Source of the DNA: JAIVJM01 sp963816985 | GTDB taxonomy: Bacteria > Acidobacteriota > Blastocatellia > Pyrinomonadales > Pyrinomonadaceae | Assembly (NCBI GenBank): GCA_963816985.1 | Contig: CAWFMF010000004.1 | Span: 2,604,001 to 2,668,000, forward strand | DNA length: 64,000 bases | Direction: 5' to 3' | Shown here: piece after piece, positions 26,605 to 34,777 of the stretch | How positions within the stretch are numbered: position 1 is the stretch's first letter | Layout of the letters: the number at the start of each line of letters is the position of its first letter | Translations under genes and position numbers: made by a program | The notes under the pieces: model-generated | Seen by the model: only the letters and a program-made list of their open reading frames with translations | What the model was told of the DNA's origin: nothing | Database searches by the model: none

Positions 26605-26766
26605 GTCAGAACCGCCTGCGGTAGCGGGCGGGTCGCTGCGCCAAGGCAAAAGGAAAAAGATAAAAGGCAAAAGTACAGAGGGGAGCACTTCTCTCGACAC
26701 ATCATCCGTTCCCACTTTTTCCCTTTACCTTTTACCTTTTTCCTTTTTACCGCAGGCGGTTCTGAC
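26605..26766. repeat. Composite hairpin: 19-bp arms enclosing AAAAGGC-type heptamers
   Basis: The outer arms 26605-26623 and 26748-26766 (GTCAGAACCGCCTGCGGTA and its complement) are perfect. Inside them AAAAGG/AAAAGGC units face TTTTACC/TTTTCC units. The MFS stop at 26747 abuts the right outer arm. Confidence 0.8.
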
Positions 26767-27988
26767 TCTCATTCGTCTTAGTCGAGACGGTGAAGAGTCC
26801 CGCGAGCAGCGCGGCGGGGCCGAAGAGCAGCAGCCACATCATCGCTCCGAGGCCGAACCTCTGCGCGAACGCGCCGAGCGCGAACGGGACGAAGTCGCCG
26901 ACGAGCCCGAAGAGGTTGCCGAGCGTCATCGCCGTCCCGCTGCGTTCGGGCAGCTCCGCGTACAACTGCGCCTTGAGGATTGCGTACCATCCAGCGTTCG
27001 CAAGGCCGAGGAGTCCGAGCAGCACGAACTTCAACATCACGCCGTCCGCGAGCAGGAAAGCCGGGAAGAGCAGGAGCACGCACGTCGTGCTCACGCGCAG
27101 GTAGCTCAGGCCGCGCACGCGTTCGAGGAGCGGGATGAGCAGCACGTCGCCCGGCAGCGAGGCGCTTGTCCAGACGACGACGGCGAGCGCCGCCATGCCC
27201 TCCGAAGCCCCCGCCACGTCCACGAAGTAGAGCGCCAGAAAGCCGCGCAGCACGTCGGAGGTGAAGTCGCCGAAGCGCAAAAGCAAGAGCCAACGCAAGA
27301 CCTCTCGCCGCCTGAGCGCGCGCACGGCCTCGCGCACGCCCTCCGTAAAGCCGAGCCACGTGCTCTCGCCGTCGTCGCTACCGTTCGCGGCGGGCGTCGG
27401 GAAGGGGAGCCGCCACGTCAAAGCGAGCACCGCCACGGAGAAGGCGGCGAGCCCCGCGTACAGCCAACGCCAACCGAAGCCATACGCGACGCACGCCCCG
27501 ACAAGCACCGGCCCGACGAAGTTGCCGAGCGTGCCGGACAAAGTCCAACGCGCCATGTTCTGCTCGCGCCGCGCGGGCTCGGCGTCCATCAAGGCCGCCT
27601 GCGAGAGCCCGACGAACGCGCCCGAAGCCGGGTTAAATAGAACGTAAGCCGCCATCAGCGCGTAGAAGTTCTGGCTCGTGGCGACGAGCAACGCCGACGC
27701 CGCGAAGAGCACGCCGCCCACGCGGACGAAGACGCGCCGCCGCCACACGTCCGCGAGGATGCAGAAGACGGGCTCGACCAGATTACCGACGAACGGCGGG
27801 ATGCTGATGAGCAGTCCGATCTGCGTGTAAGTCAGCCGCAGGTCGTCGCGCACGAGCGGCCACGCCGCACCCCTCACGCCGTCTAAAACCTCGTCTAAAA
27901 ACTCGACGAGCAGCAGCGTCGAAACGAGCAGCGAAAGCCCACGCCGCGCGGGCAGAGTATGGCGGACAAAATGAGTTCTGAAAGACAT
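26747..27988 (-). CDS. Major facilitator superfamily transporter
   Basis: A 413-aa integral membrane protein with about 12 hydrophobic segments. The loop between helices 2 and 3 carries LADVWRRRVFVRVGG, the MFS motif A position, and SGTLGNFVGPVLVGACVAYG lies in helix 5. ATG 27988 is used; the longer frame adds an Arg/Pro-rich stretch. The substrate is unknown, and similarity in shape to drug/sugar exporters is inference. The next gene on this strand upstream is speB, about 300 bp away across a nested hairpin. Confidence 0.85.
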   Translation of the reverse strand: MSFRTHFVRHTLPARRGLSLLVSTLLLVEFLDEVLDGVRGAAWPLVRDDLRLTYTQIGLLISIPPFVGNLVEPVFCILADVWRRRVFVRVGGVLFAASALLVATSQNFYALMAAYVLFNPASGAFVGLSQAALMDAEPARREQNMARWTLSGTLGNFVGPVLVGACVAYGFGWRWLYAGLAAFSVAVLALTWRLPFPTPAANGSDDGESTWLGFTEGVREAVRALRRREVLRWLLLLRFGDFTSDVLRGFLALYFVDVAGASEGMAALAVVVWTSASLPGDVLLIPLLERVRGLSYLRVSTTCVLLLFPAFLLADGVMLKFVLLGLLGLANAGWYAILKAQLYAELPERSGTAMTLGNLFGLVGDFVPFALGAFAQRFGLGAMMWLLLFGPAALLAGLFTVSTKTNESQNRLR

Positions 27989-28104
27989 CGAGGGTGATTC
28001 TCCTTTCACCGGAAGTGAGTCGGACGTTTCTCTAAAGTGAGCGAGAAAAACGTCCTCCGGCGGAGGAGGAATCACCGAGCGCGCGAGCGCGTAGCGAAGC
28101 TTTC

Positions 28105-28294
28105 GGCTGGCGGGCACACGTCTCCCGCGCGTTCGCGGCGTGGCCGCGAAGCCGTGCGGGAGCGCCCGTCTAGCCGGTGCTTACCAGGGAGGGAAGTTGG
28201 TGTGTTTGCTCTTCATCGTTCACGCACGATGAATCCAAGCGCGAACGATGTCAAGATTTATTTCGCGCGACTTGAGCCTCGACAGAGGCTCAAG
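28105..28294. other. Nested hairpins between speB and the MFS gene
   Basis: From 28105 to 28175 three stems nest: GGCT..CGGGC with GCCCGTCTAGCC, TCCCGC with GCGGGA, and TTCGCGGC with GCCGCGAA. A separate perfect hairpin CTTGAGCCTC/GAGGCTCAAG (28271-28294) includes the speB stop. The second is a likely terminator; the first may be a repeat or structured leader. No gene is seen in the 27989-28289 gap. Confidence 0.55.
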
Positions 28295-29222
28295 CGCCCG
28301 CCTGTGAGTGACGCGCGCCGCCGCCGCGCACGCGCTCGGTCTCGGACTCGAAGATGAAGCCGAGTGACTTGTAGATGAGCTTCGCGCAGAGGAAGGCCGA
28401 GGCGTCGAAGCCTTCGACGTAGGAGTATTCCGTCAAGTCCATCCCGACGACGCGGCGCGAGCGCGCGAGCGTGCGGATGAGGCCGATGGTTTCGTACCAG
28501 CCGAGGCCGCCCGGCTCCGGCGTCCCCGTCTGCGCCACGAGCGAGGGGTCGAGGCCGTCAATGTCCACCGTCAGGTAGACGTTCTCGGTGAGGCCGGAAA
28601 CGGCCTCCTCCCACCAGTCCGTGCGGCCCACGATGTCCTTCGCCCAGAAGATGCGCGTCGGGATTTTATCGAGCGAGCGCGCCTCCTCCGCCGAGATGGA
28701 GCGGATGCCGACCTGCACCGAGGGTATCTTCATGTCGCGCGTCACCCGCGCCATGATCGAGGCGTGCGAGTGCGGCGTCCCGTCGTAGGTGTCGCGCAAA
28801 TCGGCGTGCGCGTCAATCTGCAAGACCGAGAGGTTCTCGTAACGCTCGGCGTGCGCCTGGATGACGGGCGCGCTCACCGAATGCTCGCCGCCGATCATGC
28901 ACACGAACTTGCCCGACGCGACCAGCGAGCGCGCCCTCTCCAAAAGCGACTTCATCATCGCGGCGGGCGGCTCGATAGACGGCGAGGCGTCGAGCGTGTG
29001 GATGCCGAGCCGGTAGACTTCGGCGTCCGTCTCCTCGTCGTACAACTCCATGTTGCGCGACGCGTCAATAATCGCCTCGGCCCCGCGCCCCGTCCCCGTC
29101 CCGTAGGAGACAGTCCCCTCGTAAGAGACCGGCCACACCACGACGCGCGCGCCTTCGAAACTCGAAAGCCCCTCCTCGGCGATCCCGCCGAAGTTCACCG
29201 GAAGTTCTGCTGATTCAGACAT
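28290..29222 (-). CDS. speB: Agmatinase (ureohydrolase family)
   Basis: Hydrolyses agmatine to putrescine and urea. The 310-aa protein carries the dimanganese ligands in GGEHSV (His114), QIDAHADLRD (Asp137, His139, Asp141) and TVDIDGLDPS (Asp220, Asp222), plus the family segment YGTGTGRGAEAIIDASRNME. Agmatinase is preferred over arginase or guanidinobutyrase because a biosynthetic arginine decarboxylase gene lies 1.3 kb upstream on the same strand. A DHS-like gene and a heptamer hairpin separate the two. Confidence 0.92.
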   Translation of the reverse strand: MSESAELPVNFGGIAEEGLSSFEGARVVVWPVSYEGTVSYGTGTGRGAEAIIDASRNMELYDEETDAEVYRLGIHTLDASPSIEPPAAMMKSLLERARSLVASGKFVCMIGGEHSVSAPVIQAHAERYENLSVLQIDAHADLRDTYDGTPHSHASIMARVTRDMKIPSVQVGIRSISAEEARSLDKIPTRIFWAKDIVGRTDWWEEAVSGLTENVYLTVDIDGLDPSLVAQTGTPEPGGLGWYETIGLIRTLARSRRVVGMDLTEYSYVEGFDASAFLCAKLIYKSLGFIFESETERVRGGGARHSQAGA

Positions 29223-29236
29223 GCGAGAAGTCTAGC

Positions 29237-29356
29237 GTGACGGGCGACGGGTGACAAGTGACAGAAATAAAGCCGTAAACCGTGACGGGTGACAGGTGAC
29301 AGGATTAAGAACCTGTCTTTCCCGTCACCCGTCACGGTTTACCGTTTACGGCTTTT
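29237..29356. repeat. Heptamer inverted-repeat hairpin, CCGTAAA/GGTGACA type
   Basis: AAAGCCGTAAACCGTGACGG on the left (29270-29287) pairs with CCGTCACGGTTTACC-like units ending TTACGGCTTTT on the right, with GGTGACA repeats in the middle. It lies between the co-directional DHS-like and agmatinase genes. Confidence 0.8.
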
Positions 29357-30416
29357 AAGGTACTTCGACCGTCAGCTCTCTGGCGTTGAAGGTGAAGGTG
29401 GGGCGCTTGCGGCCCTTCATGTATTTGGCGGCGGTCTGCGAGAGGGAGGTGACGAGGATGGGGAGCGCGATGGTGGCGTCGCAGTTGACGTAGGCGGTGG
29501 CCGCGCCGCGTTGGAGCTTGCCGAAGACGAGGGACTCGTCGCTCATGTTGGGGCTCGTGCGCCCGCCGGGGTGCGGGGCTTCGGGCGAAATCTGGATGGC
29601 GTACTTGTGGCCGCGCGGGGGCGTCTTGATGATGTTGGTGGCGACCTCCATCTGCTGGACGAAGCTGCGCGAAGTCCCGCCGCCGATGTTGATGACGCCG
29701 GAGACGCGGGCGCGCGCGCCGATCTGCATGATGTCGAGGATGTCCTGCGCGAGGTCGAAGCAGAAGTTGTTCTTCTTCTCGAAGCGCGCCGAGGCGATGC
29801 CGACCGTGATCGCGCTGTCGGAGATGGTCGGGCAGAAGACGGGGATGCGCGCCTTGTAGGCCGACGTGAGGATGCCGTCGTCGGTCGCTATCTCGGCCAG
29901 CTCTCGACCGAGGAGGTGGAGGAACTCGCGCGTCGAGTAGGCGCGCGTCTGGTCCAACTGGTTGGTGAAGCCGCCGACCCATTCCTGCGCCTCGTGGTAC
30001 TCCTCCTCGCTGGCGAGCACGTCCCACATCCGGCTGATCTGCGCCGACTCCAACTCGGCGTCGGTCATCGAGGGGTGCGCCTGAAAGTGCTGGCGGCCCA
30101 GAGTCTCGTGGAGGTCGTGGAAGAGCATCCCGCCGGAGCAGACCATTACGTCCACGAAGCGGTTCTTGATGACGTAGGCCAGAAGCCTTCGCATCCCGGC
30201 GGGGATGAGCGCGCCGGAGGCGGCGACGACGATGGTCGTGTTATCGCCGAGCATGTCGAGCCAGATGCGGTGCGCCTCGGCCAGTTGGCGCGCACCGAAC
30301 CCCGCGCCCTCCATCTTTTCCAGCAGCCCGGCCACCGAGCGGTCGCGGTCAACCTGCACGGGCCGGATCGGCGCGGTTAGATACTTCGTGGGTCGCGGTT
30401 TGCGTTGGGTAACCAT
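29355..30416 (-). CDS. Deoxyhypusine-synthase-family protein
   Basis: A 353-aa member of the DHS family, which transfers the aminobutyl group of spermidine through a lysine-linked imine using NAD. NAD-site features include VVAASGALIPAGMR and INIGGGTSRSFV. The segment SDESLVFGKLQRGAATAYVN aligns with the eukaryotic active site, placing the catalytic lysine at Lys300. Bacteria lack eIF5A, and bacterial homologues are thought to make homospermidine-like polyamines. Its place between speA and speB supports a polyamine role. No Shine-Dalgarno is visible before ATG 30416. Confidence 0.85.
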   Translation of the reverse strand: MVTQRKPRPTKYLTAPIRPVQVDRDRSVAGLLEKMEGAGFGARQLAEAHRIWLDMLGDNTTIVVAASGALIPAGMRRLLAYVIKNRFVDVMVCSGGMLFHDLHETLGRQHFQAHPSMTDAELESAQISRMWDVLASEEEYHEAQEWVGGFTNQLDQTRAYSTREFLHLLGRELAEIATDDGILTSAYKARIPVFCPTISDSAITVGIASARFEKKNNFCFDLAQDILDIMQIGARARVSGVINIGGGTSRSFVQQMEVATNIIKTPPRGHKYAIQISPEAPHPGGRTSPNMSDESLVFGKLQRGAATAYVNCDATIALPILVTSLSQTAAKYMKGRKRPTFTFNARELTVEVP

Positions 30417-30419
30417 ATT

Positions 30420-30540
30420 TTTAAATGATGAATGATGAATGCGGAATGATGAATGTCTTGCTGCTCGAATCTCGAATCTGAAACTTGAAGCTCAAGCAGC
30501 GAGATATTCATCATTCATCATTCCGGATTCATCACTTCCT
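30420..30540. repeat. Heptamer inverted-repeat hairpin, ATGAATG type
   Basis: Units ATGAATG, CGGAATG and ATGAATG (30428-30455) pair with the complementary TCATTCA/TCATTCC units (30507-30535); the centre holds a smaller inverted repeat around GCTTGAAGCTCAAGC. It separates the co-directional speA and DHS-like genes. Confidence 0.85.
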
Positions 30541-30544
30541 CCGT

Positions 30545-32479
30545 TTATCTTCGCCTGCGCCGGTCGTCCTCGCCGTTGGCGGAGAGGTATGTGTAAGAGT
30601 TGTAGCGCGCCTCGTAGAAGTCAACCATCTCCGCGCCCTCGGCCTCCGAGAGGTCGCCGCGCTTGACGCGCTGCGCGACGAGGCGGCGGAAGCCCTCGTG
30701 CAGTTGGCCGCGCTCGTAACGGGCGCGCTCCAGAGCCTCGCCCACGGTCGTGCCGCGCACCACCTTCTTGATAAGATAGCCGTCGTCGTCAATGTGGATG
30801 TGCGCCTCGTTGGGCGCGCCGAAGAGGTTGTGGTTGTTGCCCATCACCTCCTGATACGCGCCGACGAGCATGAAGGCGATGTAGTAGGCCTCGCCCTCGA
30901 TGAGCTTGTGCAGCTCCAGAACCTGCTTCACGTCGTGGAGGTCAACGAACTTGTCCACCACTCCGTCCGAGTCGCAGGTGATGTCGCAGAGCGTGGCGTA
31001 CTCGGTCGGCGTCTTGTTGAGACGGTGGATGGGGATGATGGGGAAGAGCTGGTCGAGAGCCCAGTGGTCGGGGACGCTTCGGAAGACCGAGAAGTTGGTC
31101 AGGTACTTGGCGCGCAGCAGACGCCGGAGTTCCGTGAACTCCTCGGAGACGTACTTGTGCTGCTGCGCGTACTTGTCGGCGCGCTCGCAGATGTCCCAGA
31201 AGAGCACCTCGCCTTTGGCGCGGTCTACCAGCGAGATGAGTCCGAGGTTGAAGAGCGTGAAGAGCGTCTCGCGGTGTTCGAGCGCGTCGTGGTAGAACTC
31301 GCGGTAGTTCTTGACCGTAATCGTCTCGCGCAGGTCGCCGAGCTCGACGACCACCTGCGGGTCGTCCTCGTCTATCTCGATGGGCGTAATCTCTTCGACT
31401 TCGGTCTCTATCTCGCTCAAGACGTTGGTGACGAGGATGGCGTGGTAGGCCGAGAGGTAGCGGCCCGACTCCTGAATGATGGTCGGGTGCGGGACGTTCT
31501 CGTCGTCGCAGACCTGCATGATGGTGTAGACCACGTCGTTGGCGAACTCCTGCGCGGTGTAGTTCGCCGACGAGTCGAAGGCGGTCTTCGAGCCGTCGTA
31601 GTCCACGGCCATCCCGCCGCCGACATCGAGGAGGTCAATCGGCACCTTCATCTGGAAGATTTTGGCGTAGACGCGCGCCGCCTCCTTCATCGCGTTCTTG
31701 ATGCGCTTGATGTCGGTGAGCTGCGAGCCGATGTGGAAGTGGAGGAGCCGGAGCATGTCAATGCGCCCCTCCTCCTGCAAGCGGCGGACGGTCTCCAGAA
31801 TCTCGGTCGTCGTGAGGCCGAACTTCGCGGCCTCGCCGCCCGACTTCTCCCAGCGGCCCGACCCCTTCGAGTAGAGCTTGACGCGGATGCCGAGCATCGG
31901 GAGGTTGCCTTCGTCGTAGCGCGCGGCGGCCTTCAGCACGTGGTCGAGCTCGTTCAGCTTCTCGATGACGATGACGACGCGCTTGCCGGAGCGCGCGCCG
32001 AGGAAGGCGAGGTCAATGAACTCCTCGTCCTTGAAGCCGTTCAGGACGAGCAGGCTGTCCGCCGACTGCTCCATCGCGAGCGCGCCGTAAAGTTCGGCCT
32101 TCGACCCGGCTTCGAGCCCGAAGTCGTAGCGCGTGCCCTCGCGCAGGTACTCCTCGACGACCGAGCGGTTCTGGTTGACCTTCATCGGGTAGACGCACAT
32201 GTGCGAGCCCTGATACTCGTATTCGCGGATGGAGTTGCGGAAGGCGCGCTGGAGCTTGCGCACTTGCGCGGTGACGAGCTGGGGAAAGCGGAGCAGGACG
32301 GGGGTCGTGATGCCCCGGCGTTGCAGGTCTTCGATGATCTCCTTGACGTCCGCCGCGCGGCTCTGGTCGGTCTCCGAAGGGTGGACGACCAAGTTGCCTT
32401 TGCGATTGATGCCGAAGTACCCGGCCCCCCAATTCTCGATGCCGTAAGTTTCAAGCGTCTGTTCGATGGCCGTGGTCAA
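30545..32479 (-). CDS. speA: Biosynthetic arginine decarboxylase
   Basis: PLP enzyme converting arginine to agmatine. The 644-aa length fits the SpeA family. YFGINRKGNLVVHP is the N-terminal signature, VYPMKVNQNRS carries the PLP lysine (Lys100), LLDVGGGMAVDYDGS lies in the barrel and the glycine-rich region follows. The start is TTG 32479; no ATG lies nearby and the family N-terminus begins just downstream. A good promoter (32599-32627) stands upstream, diverging from glnA. The product feeds agmatinase encoded downstream. Confidence 0.95.
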   Translation of the reverse strand: MTTAIEQTLETYGIENWGAGYFGINRKGNLVVHPSETDQSRAADVKEIIEDLQRRGITTPVLLRFPQLVTAQVRKLQRAFRNSIREYEYQGSHMCVYPMKVNQNRSVVEEYLREGTRYDFGLEAGSKAELYGALAMEQSADSLLVLNGFKDEEFIDLAFLGARSGKRVVIVIEKLNELDHVLKAAARYDEGNLPMLGIRVKLYSKGSGRWEKSGGEAAKFGLTTTEILETVRRLQEEGRIDMLRLLHFHIGSQLTDIKRIKNAMKEAARVYAKIFQMKVPIDLLDVGGGMAVDYDGSKTAFDSSANYTAQEFANDVVYTIMQVCDDENVPHPTIIQESGRYLSAYHAILVTNVLSEIETEVEEITPIEIDEDDPQVVVELGDLRETITVKNYREFYHDALEHRETLFTLFNLGLISLVDRAKGEVLFWDICERADKYAQQHKYVSEEFTELRRLLRAKYLTNFSVFRSVPDHWALDQLFPIIPIHRLNKTPTEYATLCDITCDSDGVVDKFVDLHDVKQVLELHKLIEGEAYYIAFMLVGAYQEVMGNNHNLFGAPNEAHIHIDDDGYLIKKVVRGTTVGEALERARYERGQLHEGFRRLVAQRVKRGDLSEAEGAEMVDFYEARYNSYTYLSANGEDDRRRRR

Positions 32480-32598
32480 CTTCTAGCTTTCCGCCTCCCT
32501 CTAAATTGGTTCGCATTTCCGGCAAAGTCAGTGCGGTCACTCTTTTCGAGCCGAGTGCCTGTGCGGTTGAAGAATGCTGGATAGGAAATCTAAGGCGC

Positions 32599-32627
32599 AA
32601 TGTAACAGAAAAAACGGGGGCGGTCAA
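32599..32627 (-). promoter_or_regulatory. Predicted sigma-70 promoter of speA
   Basis: On the minus strand TTGACC (32622-32627) and TACATT (32599-32604) are spaced by 17 bp, with a T-rich spacer. It would give a leader of about 115 nt. Confidence 0.6.
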
Positions 32628-32769
32628 AAACTATTTTCGGCGCGCGAGGGGGCCGACGGCTGCCCCTAAGTTACGCACCGGAAAGGTTTAGCGGCGGTCA
32701 CGGAGAGCCTTCGGGCGGCCCTCGCGGGCGTCACTTTGTTGTGAAACGGGGCCATTTCCTTGTGAAACC

Positions 32770-32797
32770 TTGACAGCCGCCGGGGCCGGACTATAAT
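32770..32797 (+). promoter_or_regulatory. Predicted consensus promoter of glnA
   Basis: Perfect consensus hexamers TTGACA (32770-32775) and TATAAT (32792-32797) with a 16-bp spacer, in an otherwise GC-rich region. Transcription would start near 32804, giving a leader of about 118 nt before the glnA ATG. No NtrC/sigma-54 type site is evident. The rest of the 32480-32921 gap shows only this and the speA promoter. Confidence 0.8.
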
Positions 32798-32921
32798 TCG
32801 AGCTTTTTACAGCGTCCCCAATGATTTACGACGCCCTCTCCGGTTCATTCCCAACAAGCTATGCGCTGCCATCCACGGGCGGCCAACCTCTTCCACCCCC
32901 TACAACATTTCAGGAGAATAT

Positions 32922-34346
32922 ATGGACTCGAAAACGGCCTTGAAGTATGCCGAAGACCACGGGGCAAAGTTTCTTTCGCTGCGATTCACCGACCTCATCG
33001 GCGCTTGGCACCACCTGACCTTCCCGATTCACGAGCTCGACGAAGGCAAGTTCGAAGACGGCTTCGGCTTCGACGCCTCAAGCCTCCGCGGCTGGGCCTC
33101 GATTCACGAATCCGACATGCTGCTCATCCCCGACGCCGGTCGGATGTGGATGGACCCGTTCGCGGAAGAGCCGACGCTCTGCCTCATCGCCAACGCCGTC
33201 GAGCCGATGACCAAGGAGGGCTACGGCCTCGACCCGCGCTCGGTGGCCCGCCGCGCCGAGAGCTATCTGCGCTTCACCGGCATCGCCAACATCGTCAACT
33301 TCGGCCCCGAAGCCGAGTTCTTCATCTTCGACTCGGCGAGCTTCCACAACGACCAGAACTCCGCCGGCTACACGCTCGAATCCGACGAGGGCCACTGGTC
33401 GAGCGGGCGCGCGGGCGACGCGACGCGCGGCCCCAACCTCGGCTACCGCATCCGCCCCAAGGAGGGCTACGTGCCCGTCCCTCCGACCGACTCTCTGAGC
33501 GACCTGCGCTCGGAGATTTCCCTGACGCTTGAGAAGGTCGGCATCACGGTCGAGTGCCACCACCACGAGGTCGCCACCGCCGGGCAATGCGAGATAGACT
33601 TCCGCTACTCGACGCTCCTCGGAACCGCCGACAACCTTCAGCTCTTCAAGAACGTCGTCCGCAACACCGCCTATCAGTACGGCAAGACCGCGACCTTCAT
33701 GCCGAAGCCGATCTACGGCGACAACGGTTCGGGGATGCACTGCCACCAGTCGCTCTGGAAGAACGAGAAGCCCTTGTTCGCGGGCGACGGCTATGCGGGC
33801 CTCTCGGACTTGGCCCGTTGGTACATCGGCGGGTTGTTGAAGCACGCGGCGGCGGTCGTGGCCTTCGCCGCGCCGACGACGAACAGCTACAAGCGGCTCG
33901 TCCCCGGCTTCGAGGCTCCGGTCAACCTCGCCTACTCGGCGCGCAACCGCTCGGCGGCCATCCGCATCCCGATGTTCTCGCAGAGCCCGAAGCTCAAGCG
34001 GCTTGAGTTCCGCCCGCCCGACCCTTCGTGCAATCCGTACCTCGCCTTCTCGGCGATGCTCATGGCGGGCCTCGACGGCATCCAGAACCGGATTGACCCC
34101 GGCGAGCCGCTCGACAAGGACATCTACGACCTGAGCCCCGAACAGTTGAAGGACGTGCCTTCTCTGCCGGGCTCGCTCGACGAGGCCCTGAAGGCGCTCG
34201 AAGCCGACCACGACTTCCTCCTCAAGGGCGATGTCTTCACGCCGCAGCTCATTGACCGCTGGATCACCTACAAGCGCGAGAAGGAAATCCAGCCGCTCCG
34301 CATGCGCCCGCACCCGCTGGAGTTCGGCATGTACTTCGACATCTAA
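32922..34346 (+). CDS. glnA: Glutamine synthetase type I
   Basis: Joins ammonia to glutamate with ATP. The 474-aa protein has the GSI landmarks: FGFDASSLRGW, the metal site FGPEAEFFIFD, YGDNGSGMHCHQSLW, the ATP site KRLVPGFEAPVNLAYSARNR and RLEFRPPDPSCNPYLAF. The adenylylation loop KDIYDLSPEQ keeps the target tyrosine (Tyr402), matching the presence of glnE 3.4 kb downstream. ATG 32922 has AGGAG 5 bp upstream. Control by adenylylation is inferred from these two facts. Confidence 0.97.
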   Translation: MDSKTALKYAEDHGAKFLSLRFTDLIGAWHHLTFPIHELDEGKFEDGFGFDASSLRGWASIHESDMLLIPDAGRMWMDPFAEEPTLCLIANAVEPMTKEGYGLDPRSVARRAESYLRFTGIANIVNFGPEAEFFIFDSASFHNDQNSAGYTLESDEGHWSSGRAGDATRGPNLGYRIRPKEGYVPVPPTDSLSDLRSEISLTLEKVGITVECHHHEVATAGQCEIDFRYSTLLGTADNLQLFKNVVRNTAYQYGKTATFMPKPIYGDNGSGMHCHQSLWKNEKPLFAGDGYAGLSDLARWYIGGLLKHAAAVVAFAAPTTNSYKRLVPGFEAPVNLAYSARNRSAAIRIPMFSQSPKLKRLEFRPPDPSCNPYLAFSAMLMAGLDGIQNRIDPGEPLDKDIYDLSPEQLKDVPSLPGSLDEALKALEADHDFLLKGDVFTPQLIDRWITYKREKEIQPLRMRPHPLEFGMYFDI

Positions 34347-34361
34347 GGGCGTAGAGCATTT

Positions 34362-34579
34362 GTGCCCCGAAGGGGCACGAGAAAATAGCCGGGGGCAAAG
34401 CGAGCGCGAGCGAGCGCCGCCCCCGGAACAGACGAGAAAATAATTCCGACCCTGAAGGGGTCGCGCCTCGACGTCGAGGCGCGACCCCTTCAGGGTCGGA
34501 ATGCTTTATCTACGTCATACCGGGGGCGGCGTGCTTCGCACTTGCCCCCGGCTATTATCTGAATCCCCTTCGGGGATTC
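34362..34579. repeat. REP-like nested palindromic element with a 60-bp perfect palindrome
   Basis: Outer hairpins GTGCCCC/GGGGCAC (34362-34378) and GAATCCCC/GGGGATTC (34561-34579) flank AGCCGGGGGCAA (left) and its complement TTGCCCCCGGCT (right). At the centre 34443-34502 is a perfect 60-bp palindrome. The outer sequences match the element at 47981-48245. The remaining part of the 34347-34777 gap shows no gene. Confidence 0.85.
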
Positions 34580-34777
34580 GTTCGACGGTCTTTCGGCGGC
34601 AGGGATAAGCCGCTTTGCCCACGTCGGCGAACAAAATCCAAAACCGTGGACGCGACGCGGAATCCACGCACTCTCTGGAACCTTTTGGCCTTCCTCCCGT
34701 AATACAACTTCTGCCTCTTTCGGTTGACCGTCTTCAAACCTTCAGGCGCTCCGGCGTCCCGTACAAAAGGAGTTCAC

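Noticed and set aside
26319..26705. 128-codon minus-strand frame
   Set aside because: It starts inside a heptamer array, has no ribosome site and overlaps the better supported 41-aa gene in another frame.
28100..28180. tRNA or other known structured RNA
   Set aside because: The nested stems do not form a cloverleaf with conserved T-loop or anticodon positions.
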